In this document: piece by piece, positions 11,701 through 20,680 of the stretch | Layout of the letters: the number at the start of each line of letters is the position of its first letter | Position numbering within the stretch: position 1 is the stretch's first letter | Source of the DNA: Amoebophrya sp. A120 | Taxonomy: Eukaryota; Sar; Dinophyceae; Syndiniales; Amoebophryaceae | Assembly (NCBI GenBank): GCA_905178155.1 | Contig: CAJINV010000002.1 | Location: 9,489,087 to 9,553,086 of the forward strand | DNA length: 64,000 nt | Direction of reading: 5' to 3' | Program-made: the position numbers and the translations under genes | The notes under the pieces: generated by a model | What the model was told of the DNA's origin: nothing | Database searches by the model: none | Seen by the model: only the letters and a program-made list of their open reading frames with translations

Positions 11701-14700
11701 TGACCCTTGCTGGCGCTTGCGATGAGAACCTCCTGGAACTACGCTGCATCACATTCAAAAGAAGACCGTCGTGAAAATCATTCTCAATGACCAGAACTAA
11801 AATTATCTACGTCATTTTTCAAAACAAAACCTGTAAATGAGCAGTACCTGTGACCCCCATGTAGGTTGTCGCGTAGATGATTGGCCTTTTCAGAACGGGG
11901 TCCGCTTGTTCCACTCCTGCACCTTCTGCACCCACAGTGCCTTGCAGTTCCACCATTTCGCACAACTCTTGCACCACGTGCTCCTCGACGTTTTCGGAGA
12001 GAACCGGGATTAAGGACAAGCCTGCCTTCCGAAACACGTTGTTCAGGTTTCCGACGTGCAAACAATCCGCCGTCATGTCCACCACGATCACGTGACGGAT
12101 GCCGAGCTGGACTGCCCGCGTGCCCCACTGGTCCCGAAATTCGAACTCCCCGGACACCGGCGACACCTGGAAGAAGGTGTTCAAGTACCCCATCAAAATG
12201 ACCGGGAGGGAGAAGTTCCGCGTCTTTTGCGCCTCCTCGATCAAGTCCAACACCGCGTGGATGCTGTGGATTCGCTGCTCCTGCAAACACACCCGGTAGC
12301 ACTCCTCGATGACCGGGCCGTCCGCGAAGGGGTCGGAAAACGGCACGCCGACCTCGATCGCATCCACCTTCTTCGAGTTTTGGATGCCGACCAAGCTGTT
12401 GATAAACTGCTCCTTGTTCGGATACCCAGCGCACGTGAAAACGAAATTGCAGAAGTCGTTGCTTTCCAGTTTCCGGAAGTACGACGGCGTGGCGGCGTGG
12501 GAGCGGGACTGCGGATGATTATCCAGCTTCCGGCGCTTCTTCAAGTTGATAGCGTCAATACTATTTTCATCCAAGTCACCTGTTCTTGCAAGAAGTTCGA
12601 CATCGACCATTTCCGCGTCTACCACCGCTCCACTATCATTAGCACTGCTGACTACGTCCACAGATGCGGACGCCGACAGCTCGGCGTCCTTCCCGAAGCC
12701 GTGGACGAGGAGGAAATTGTACAGCATTTCGTGTCCGCGCTCCGTGCCAATCGACTCGGGGTGGAACTGAACACCGTAAATCGGCAGGTGCTTGTGCTCC
12801 ACGGCCAGCACCACTTGCTTTTCCGAATCCGAGACTGCGGTACAACGCAGGTGCTTGTTTTTCCGCAACTGCTCCTTGTTCGCGACAATGGAATGGTACC
12901 GCATCACTTTCACGTCGTCGTTGTTCCAGTTGTTCGGGTCGTGCTTTTGACTCATCATATCATCCTGAGCCGCTGTCGAGCTTCCTGTTCCCGGTATTGA
13001 ATAGCTACGCGGGAACAGCGGATTGGAGTAGTTCGATTTTGAAACCACTTCGCTAAAGACCATTTTCGACGGCTTTCCGTGGTAAATTTCCTCTTTACAA
13101 ACCTCCGTCGCGCAGCCGAAGTACTCACAGAGCGTCTGGTGGCCCAGACAGATCCCTAAGAGCGGGATTTTCCACTTGACCGCAAAGTCGATGACGGGAT
13201 ACAGCACGTCCTTCACCTCCTTCGGCGATTTCGGGCCCGGGCCCAGCACGATGTGCGAAATGTAGGAAAAGCTGTCCGCGGGGCCTCTCCCCGTCCTGAA
13301 CGTGCTGGCCGAGTTGTCGAAATTTTCCAGGTTCTCCAAAAAAGAATTCGACTCAAATTGCTCGTCCCAGTACTTGATCAGCTTCATCAGATCCGGGTCG
13401 TCGTTGCGAGTCACCTGGATCGACGCCTTGTAGTAGTTCTCAGAATTTGAAGATGATACTTTCCCAATTTCTTCTGCTTTCTCCGCGTCGCACTGATTGG
13501 CGATGTGCGAAATGATCTCACTGAAGTACTGGTAGATGTTGTAGGTGAACGAGTCGTAGTTGTCGACCAACAGAATTTTGTGGTTCTGCTTCCTGTTCTC
13601 CAACGGCCGGGTTAAGGGGAGGTGCGACACCAGGCTGGAAGCGGTGCGGTTGGGTTTTTGGGCGGTGGAGGTGGACGACGTGTTTTTACTTTTATTTTCG
13701 CCAACAAGTTGATGCGCACGTCGCTCGGTCATAATTTTTGCGGTCGTGTGACTTTGCTTCTTCCCCTCCTCTTCTTTTCGCATTTCCTGGAGTCTTTCCT
13801 CGACCATGGTTTCCAGTCGCGCCGTCCCGTAACTCGACCGCGCACCGTAGTCGATTTCGCGGCCCTCGGACATTTGGAGAATTTTTTGCGAAGTAGAAGA
13901 TGAGGAGGACATTTTTTTCATCTCCGCTGCACCGGCCAGCTGCAACAAAGCAGACCCGGGCAGGGAAAGGAGATTTTTGTTCTTGTTGTTCCCGGTGGAT
14001 GCGCTCATCAATCCCTGTTCTGCCTGCTTGATCGCGGATTTCAAAACGTTCATTTTGAAGCCGGTTTCTTCATACTCGGAGGTCGGGTCGCTGTCGAACA
14101 CGATTCCCGCGCCGGCTTGCAGCTGCACCTGGTTTAACGGTACTGAAGACCGACTCTCATCATGATCCGGTGCCTTGGTCACGATGGCGGTGCGGATGGC
14201 GATACAGGTTTCGGTCGTCAACCCATCGTAGTTGAAAAATCCGAGGCCCCCGGCGAACACCCCGCGCGGGCGGTACCGCTCCATTTCCATGATATCCTTC
14301 ACGGCTTGGATTTTCGGCGCCCCGGACACCGTGCCCATCGGGAACACCGCCTTCATGACCTGCAGAGCGGGGACGTCCGGCAGCTTGCCGTCGGCAGTAC
14401 AACCGGACAACTGCAAAGGCACTTGGTGCTGGGTCGGCTTCGCGCGGCCAGGAGCAGCTTGTGCTTGTTGTAGTCCACCTCCGGGAAATAAAGAAGTCAT
14501 TTTTCCTCTCTCTTCTTCGTACTTTTTCTTCGCCCGAAACTCCTTTTTCCTTGTCTGGAATTTGGACACCGCCGCAGCCAGGTCCTTCAACATTTTCTCG
14601 GTCTGCTCCAGATCCACACAGCCGTCGGTCACACTCACGCCATACTTCAGCTGCAGCTCCCCGGCCTTGTACTTCGCAACGTCCAGTTTCTGGTTCCCGC

Positions 14701-17700
14701 ACAGCAAATTCGACTCGATCATGACGCCGAGAATCGGCGGGAACACCGGCTCCTCCGCCTGCTCCGCCACGGTCTCGCCGACTACGGTCTCCAACACCTG
14801 GTCGCACAGATCCTTCAGAACCACGGGCTGCCGCGTGAAGTCTTTGTTCGCGTTCCCGTGCGAGCAGTCGATCAGCAGCTTTTTCGGCGCTTCCGGGACC
14901 AGTTTGGAAATGGCGTTCTTCACGTGCTCCCGGCTGTAGTTCGGCCCGTCCTTCCCGCCCCGCAGCACCACGTGCGCGTCGGGGTTGCCGTCCGTCTTGA
15001 ATACCCCGTAGATTTCCCCGATCGCGATCTGCGACCGGTTTTGCTTGATCTGCTGCAACTTCTGGGCTTTGGTCGACGAAGATGAAATCGCCGTGCGCGG
15101 CTCGACGGCACTGGAGGCGGAGGACGCGGACGAAGCAACGCCACTGTTGTTAGTTGTAGAACTGTCAAGACCGGATTGTTGTTCGAGAGAGGAATCATGA
15201 GCAGTTGTATGGCTGTTCACCTCGATCGGCGAGAGCAACATGCGATTCAGCTCCTCCTGGTCGGAATTGTCGCTCGCCGTGGTGATGGCCCCGCCAAACG
15301 CGTGCCCGAACGACTTCTCGTCCATCGGCCCCAGGATGCTGTAGGCCTTCCGCCCGGCGACCACGGCGTCGCAGGCCACCTGCACGTCCCCGCTGGTGCC
15401 GTTCTTGAAGCCGCAGGGCACGTTCTATCAAATGTAAAAATGTCTGGGTCTGGAAGAATGCAAGTTTGTCATGCTTGTCTGGCATGACTCTTAAATCTGT
15501 CATGCACGTTACCCAAGAGCTGCGTTTTTCTGTCATGCAGAAGCGCAGTTTGTCATGCAGAATAGGCAACACCTAGAAGCTCAGAAACTTGTCATGCTGA
15601 GCCAGCAATTGTGGCCTCCTCATGATATGCCACACAGCATCACAAGTTTCCAGACCCAGACATTCTTACATTTGATACGTTCGCCCCGGACACCATCTCG
15701 CGGTGCACCTGCGACTCGACGGTGCGCGCGCCGATCGCGCCCCAGGACACCAGGTCCGCGATGTACCGCGCGCACACGGGGTCCAAAAACTCCGTGGCGA
15801 CCGGTAGGTCAAAATGCTCCGTGATGTCCAGCATCAACGAGCGGGTCAGGTACAGGCCCTTCTGGATGTCGCAGCTGTCGTCCATGTTTGGGTCGTTCAC
15901 GTACCCCTTCCAGCCGACGGTCGACCGCGGCTTCTCGCCGTACACGCGCATCACGATCAACAACTCGTTCTCGTACTTCTTCGCCTCGTGCGCCAGGAAT
16001 TTGGCGTACTTCAGCGCCATGTCGTAGTCGTGGACGGAGCAGGGGCCGATCACCACCACCAGACGGTCCGGGTTGGGCCCCTTCTGGTGCAGAATCTCGT
16101 GGATCTCGGTATAACCTGCTCAGGCGTTACAATCTCAAACGTTACAATAGAATCTGGGATTTGTATTGCATGAGGAACATGACAGACTCGCAGAGCGTTC
16201 CACTTTCTGCAATACAAATTTCGCCAGATTCTAGTGCGGTTTGGGGCTCCGAAACTTGTCATGCGCAATCCTGTGGGACTAGGGTAGATCATGCACTTCC
16301 TGCATCACAGATTTCCAGATTCTATTGTAACGTTTGAGATTGTAACGTTTGAGCGGGCCATACTCGGTTTTCGCCGTGTTGTTCACGATTTTCGTCTATC
16401 AAATGTAAAAATGTCTGGGTCTGGAAGATTGCAACTTGTCATGCTGTTTTTGGACTCCAAAAAATTTCGTATTGCATGACCAGCAAGAGGGGCACACTTT
16501 GTGCTACACGGACAGGGCATTTCTCATGCGGAAGGTGCATCAGGAAGGCCTCTAAAAGTCTGCGATGCTACATCATGCATTACAGGCTTCATGGGTCATA
16601 AGAAATATGCATGACAAGTCTTGCATTCTTCCAGACCCAGACATTTTTACAATCCATATCGTCTTCTCGCTCGGCGGCAATAAATTCCGCAAGTGCCGGG
16701 GGAGCGGGAAAATTTTGCTCGGCTTGTAAGACAAAACGCGAGGTTTGAAGGGGAAGGAAAACCGAAACGTGCTGGACTGGAAGTTCGCGATTGTGTGATC
16801 CTTCGCCTTCGTGAGAGGCGTTTGCGGGGCGACGTTGAGCTTCCGCTTCTTCAAGGATGGCGTCTGGAACAGTAACTGGTAGTCCTCATCGTCGAGTGCT
16901 TTTCCGGAAAGCACAGAAAATTTGTTACTATTTCCTGCGGCCGATGACGTGTCCGCGACGAACCGGGCTTGCCGTTGCAGGTGCGCGCTGTCCTTGATGC
17001 CGCTGCTTCCCGCCGGACCCCCGGCGTGGATCTGACCCACGACTTTGGAGCACAGATGCATCACGTTCGGGAAAAATTTGATTTTCTGGAACTCCACGCA
17101 CTCCACGGAGCCGGGCTTCGCGATCTTGCCGATGTCGTTGCGGGCCAGGTCGACCAGCATGACGTGCTCCGCGAGCTCCTTCTCGTCGTGCAGCAGTCCG
17201 ATCGCGGTCTCCACGTCCTCTATGGATTGCAAATATGCCTGGGTCTGGAAACTTGTGATGCTGGGCGGCGTATCATGAGGGAGCCACAAGTGCTGGCTCA
17301 GCATGACAAGTTCCTGAGCTTCTAGGTGTTGCCTATTCTGCATGACAAAGTGCGTTTCTGCATGACAGAAAAGTGGGGCTCTTGAGTAGCGTACATGACA
17401 GATTTAAGAGTCATGCCAGACAAGCATGACAAACATGCACTCTTCCAGACCCAGACATTTTTGCATTTGATATCCTCCTTGTCGTCGAAGAACTTGGACC
17501 GCGGCCGCGTCCCGGCGATCGGGTGGGTGGTGATCTGTCCGGAGAAATCCACGGACACCTGCAGCTCCGGCGACGCGCCCACGATGAAGAAGTCGTCCAT
17601 CTTCAGCAGGTAGCGGTACTGCGTGGTCGGGGAAATTTTATTCAGCGCGTGGAAAATCATCCAGGCGTCCGCGCGGGTCTTCTTCTTCTCGATCCGACTG

Positions 17701-19518
17701 GGCACCGCCTGCAAAAAGTCGCCCCGGGTGACGCGGTGCTTCAACGTTTCCACGATTTTCTCAAACTCTTTCTGGGAGAAATTGGATTCGTAGTTCTCTT
17801 CCTCTTCGTACGTCATGGTCGAGAACGCGGAAGTTGCAGCGCCTGGTGCAGGGTGAGCGGAACTACCACCCGATGCGGTCGTTGTTGACCCCGCGAGCAG
17901 TAGTTCTTTCACGTCCTTTTCAAGCTCGTCCAATCTCGTCACCGCAGCGGCATAAGAATCCACGAATTGCTTCACATCGAAAATAGCACCACTTCCATTG
18001 TCTGATACTTCGCCCGTGGAAGAAGATCCTTGCCCCCGTCGTACTATCAGCTGCTGCTCCAACTCTTTGGAATGATTTACTTTCACCGTGGCGCACATCT
18101 TGATCCTCTTTCCCGCAACATCCAGTTCCAGAAACGAGTCGTACTGACACAAAATGGTCGTCGGACGCTCGGTATCAAATGCAAAAATGTCTGGGTCTGG
18201 AAGAATGCAAGTTTGTCATGCGTGTCTGGCATGACTCGAGAATCTGTGTTGCAGAGGCACGAAAAGGCCCTCTTATCTGTCACGCAAAAACGCACTTTGC
18301 CATGCGCAATACGTAAGACATGGCAGCCAAAAAATTTGTCATGCATAGCTGCGTATTGCAGTGCGTCTATCATTCTCTTGTAGCATTACAAGTTTCCAGA
18401 CCCAGACATTTTTGCATTTGATACTCGGCTTCCTTGTTGGCTGCTCTGGCGCTTTCCGCAGTAGATCTTTTTGCCTTGTGCTCCTCCAGCACCTTCGCCA
18501 ACGACGGTTCGACCTTGTGCATATTTTCGAACCCATAGTATCCAATATCCTATGTAAAAACGTACCCACCCCATAGTCAAGATGGGGAATTGGCTAGACA
18601 AATCCACAAGCTTTGGCTGTTTGGCATGACAAATTTGGACGCGTAGTGTAGTGCTGTTTGAGCTAGTTCAGCAGCATTACAGATCTAGTCTCTCATGCTG
18701 ATTGGAGCATGACAAATTTCAAAACACCATTAGAAAATGCTTCTCATGGGGCTCCGCATGAGGAACATTTTAAGCATGCAGAGTTGCATGACAACTATGG
18801 TGTGGGGACGTTTTTACACAGGATATCCAAGTAAGCCCCCACGGAACTTCTGCTGCACGGCGGAGGTTATCCAAAGTAAATTTCCCGTACACGTACAGAT
18901 GCGGTCTCTGCATGACAAAACTTGGCTTCGATCCTAGTTTAGCATGACAAGTAATACACTCCAAATTAGTGAAATTTGTGATGCACGTTGCACATGTACG
19001 GGAAATTTGTATTGCATAGAGGTAGCAGACGAAGTACCAGATGCACCGGTATAATCCTGTGTCGACCCGACCACGACTTCCGTGAGCCCGAGCCGCTGGT
19101 TCATCCACTCGCTGGGGTCCGCGCTGGACCGAAACAGGTCACAAGGCGTTTTGGCCACCAAAATTTTGTTGCCGCGGTCGCAACAAAAATACGCGTAGTA
19201 CTCCTGCGCATTATTTTCCACCGCCCCTTGTTCATCTTTTGTTCCACCAAACAGTCTCTCCGGCTGGGCGAGGCACCTCTGGAAAGTGACATGGTCAGAC
19301 ACCTCCACCTCTCGCTGCAGCAGAAAGTAAAACCCCTTGGGGTTCAACGCAGAACCGTGTGGAGTCGAGGCGGCGCTGCTGGTTGTAGTAACACCATCCG
19401 GACGGCAACTCTCGAAGTAACAGTCAACCGCCCGGATCACCTCGTGGACCGAGGCCTCCGACTTCGATATCTTAAACGCCATAGGGGAAGAAAAAGACGT
19501 CGATGCAACGTTGACCAT
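5771..19518 (-). CDS. Octafunctional tryptophan-synthesis fusion protein with nested DAHP synthase
   Basis: Exons (minus strand, one TSD copy kept): 19518-19019, 18862-18826, 18540-18424, 18167-17473, 17215-16659, 16391-16363, 16104-15678, 15420-11848, 11600-9691, 9423-9357, 9129-5771. They total 11,271 nt, exactly 3,757 codons with the stop. Approximate domains: TrpE N part 1-600 (GGLLGYYGFE, HPIAGTRPRS, LARNDIGK); type I DAHP synthase 640-1072 (IGPCSVHD, EKPRSTVGWKGYVNDP, GFKNGTSGD, DCSHGNANK, GVMIESNL); TrpE C part 1140-1253 (FPMGTVSGAPK, QAGAGIVFDSDP); TrpG 1405-1695 (GICLGHQ, FHPES); TrpA 1775-2080 (IEVGVPFSDPFADGP, GVTGAT); TrpF 2128-2413 (KVCGYTN, AGGLCPENL); TrpB 2478-2880 (TGAHKINNA, GGGSNCIGMF, GRGDKD); TrpD 2920-3400 (GTGGD, NIST, FNYLGPIVNP); TrpC 3480-3756 (PEVKLQTPS, VNNRNLKTF). 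Most catalytic residues are visible. The TrpC SESGI motif reads SFSGI. Cytosolic location is assumed, since no targeting peptide is evident. Confidence 0.95.
9135..9356. mobile_element. Introner, family F2 (GTGCACAACCCCCC), TSD CGATC
   Basis: 222-bp element with terminal inverted repeats TATGACAGTGCACAAC... and the reverse complement at the right end, flanked by perfect 5-bp duplications CGATC (9130-9134 and 9357-9361). It splits TrpB. Removal with one TSD restores ...LNVQRIESMGAKVVPVE, the conserved TrpB motif. No GT-AG boundary is available. Confidence 0.93.
9429..9690. mobile_element. Introner, family F1 (GTCTGGGTCTGG), TSD GTTCA
   Basis: 262-bp element. The left end is TATGGATTGCAAAAATGTC and the right end is the complement of TATCAAATGTAAAAATGTC, with a slightly altered core (CCCCGACA). 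TSD is GTTCA at 9424-9428 and 9691-9695. It interrupts TrpB; removal restores AYLNLPCTIYMGGKDARRQQ, a canonical TrpB segment. Confidence 0.93.
11601..11847 (-). other. Canonical GT-AG intron in the TrpA domain
   Basis: 247-bp intron. The donor reads ACAG|GTACTGC and the acceptor CTCTCTTTCAG|GTGCC on the minus strand. Joining gives YMGVTGATTSTMPTK, the TrpA phosphate-loop region, in frame. It has no terminal inverted repeats and no target duplication, so the same gene contains both conventional and introner-derived introns. Confidence 0.9.
15426..15677. mobile_element. Introner, family F1, TSD CGTTC
   Basis: 252-bp element, TATCAAATGTAAAAATGTC at the left and the inverted copy at the right, TSD CGTTC (15421-15425 and 15678-15682). 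It splits DAHP synthase; removal restores MVSGANVPCGFKNGTSGD, matching the conserved SGLS-PVGFKNGT motif. Its interior is the reverse complement of the interior of the copy at 17221-17472. Confidence 0.95.
16110..16362. mobile_element. Introner, family F5 (AAACGTTACAATCTCAAACG), TSD CTCGG
   Basis: 253-bp element with long terminal inverted repeats (about 48 bp) beginning TATAACCTGCTCA / TATGGCCCGCTCA and containing CGTTACAATAGAATCTGG. TSD is CTCGG at 16105-16109 and 16363-16367. It lies just upstream of the DAHP synthase IGPCSVHD motif; removal joins NNTAK to TEIHEILHQKGP in frame. Confidence 0.92.
16397..16658. mobile_element. Introner, family F1, TSD TCGTC
   Basis: 262-bp element. The left end is TATCAAATGTAAAAATGTC; the right end is a variant terminus whose complement is TATGGATTGTAAAAATGTC. 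TSD is TCGTC at 16392-16396 and 16659-16663. It separates the TrpE part from DAHP synthase and leaves a 29-nt exon between itself and the next introner. Confidence 0.92.
17221..17472. mobile_element. Introner, family F1, TSD TCCTC
   Basis: 252-bp element starting TATGGATTGCAAATATGCC and ending with the complement of TATCAAATGCAAAAATGTC. TSD is TCCTC at 17216-17220 and 17473-17477. Removal joins KFFDDKED to VETAIGLLHDEKELAEHVML in TrpE. Its interior matches 61079-61330 and is inverted relative to 15426-15677. Confidence 0.93.
18173..18423. mobile_element. Introner, family F1, TSD CTCGG
   Basis: 251-bp element with TATCAAATGCAAAAATGTC termini in inverted orientation and TSD CTCGG at 18168-18172 and 18424-18428. 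Removal gives ANKEAERPTTILCQYDSFLE within TrpE, in frame. Confidence 0.94.
18546..18825. mobile_element. Introner, family F3 (GTAAAAACGTCCCC), TSD TCCAA
   Basis: 280-bp element with terminal inverted repeats TATCCTATGTAAAAACG / TATCCTGTGTAAAAACG and TSD TCCAA (18541-18545, 18826-18830). Removal gives GGLLGYYGFENMHKVE, the TrpE GG-GY-G motif. Confidence 0.93.
18868..19018. mobile_element. Introner, family F4 (AAATTTCCCGTACA), TSD GAGGT
   Basis: 151-bp element, the shortest seen. Termini are TATCCAAAGTAAATTTCCCG and TATGCAATACAAATTTCCCG in inverted orientation; TSD is GAGGT (18863-18867, 19019-19023). Removal gives TSSATSAVQQKFRGGLLG in frame. Confidence 0.91.
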
Positions 19519-20680
19519 GGAGGTTCTAGTTTTATCGGTCGGTGTAATATAAGGGTTTGGGTTTAGGATTTACGACTGAAATATACTTAAAACTTTTGCC
19601 ACTGTAACTAGCAATCTCGTACTGATAAAATGACGAGGCGCGATCAGAGTTTTCCTTAAACTACTTTGTCTCTAGGAATTAGGCTTTAGGGTTCCGACAA
19701 ATTACTTTATCACGTGCCGCAGGAGTTGAATACCGTTCAGGAGTGTAGCGAGCGAAATACGCGGTCGTCTACACTTTCGGGATACAACAACTTACACTTT
19801 GCCAGCGGTCTCGATAGACAAAAGAAAAAAAGAAGAATGATTCTGCAATGGATGAAATAAAGTAAATCACGTGAAGCAAAAAACTTGTGGTAATTTTTGA
19901 ACGAAAATTGCAGACAAGGATCTTCGCGTTTTTTCATTTATCAACCGAACGAGAAGTTTCGAAAACTGGATCTGTGATTTTTCTTGCACCGAGTTTCTTG
20001 TCCTTTCTCTTGCTACCGTATGGCCGCAGTGGTCCTCGTTTGAGTCTACTTTTGGAATAAACTTCTATCGGCTACTCATGCCGATTTCGATTCGCCAGGA
20101 TCGATGTGCGTGCCGACTAGTAAAGCTAAAGTAGGAGTGACAGCAGTGAAATAAAGACAATAGCAAGACTTCCTCTGCTCTAGTACAACGGTGGATGCTA
20201 GTAGAAAAAGACCGTTCACCCGGGAGGTCCTGGATTGTTGTTCATTCAATTGATTTTATTTCTGTGCGTCCACCTGCACGAGCCACTACGATCTTGAAAA
20301 AAGTAAATGGCGAAAAACGTTTACAGTGAAGCGGCAAAGACACTATTTTCAAAAAACTAGTTGCACGAAGTCGAGAACGCTTTTCTAGTGAAGCATATTG
20401 CTGAGTACGAGTTTCAAGGCAAGAGATAGTTGCACGGTACAAAAACAGAGAAACTCGGACGTGGACTGTGGTTGGACGGAGACGGTGGAAAAAAAGTGCA
20501 ACAAAAAAAGGAACCGACTTGATAACAAAACGGAATTTTGCAAACAAAACACCATGCACGAGGTTGGCAATACTTTTTGAAGCACCCCTGTAGTTGGAGT
20601 TGCTTCCAGAAAGCACAGCGTTTTGTTCACATTACGCGGCAGCAGCTTGATGAATAAAAACGAATGCACTTCGCTTTGTT
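19519..20680. other. Intergenic interval upstream of the trp gene
   Basis: About 1.16 kb between the Nudix-gene stop and the start of the tryptophan gene. A few short open frames occur without motifs. The interval must contain the transcript start or trans-splice acceptor for the large gene, but I cannot point to a specific promoter element. Confidence 0.5.

Noticed and set aside
12056-13000. Plus-strand 314-codon frame
   Set aside because: Shadow of the TrpG/TrpA coding exon.
15421-15682. Recurrent ~30-bp inverted sequences considered as CRISPR-like repeats
   Set aside because: They occur as inverted pairs bounding single ~250-bp blocks with target duplications inside eukaryotic coding exons, not as direct repeats with uniform spacers.
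5771-19518. Reading the trp region as several separate genes or a bacterial operon
   Set aside because: No internal stop, start or intergenic gap separates the domains; 3.6-kb and 3.4-kb exons each span several enzymes, and introner removal gives one exact frame. Bacterial contamination is excluded by the GT-AG intron and introners shared with neighbouring genes.
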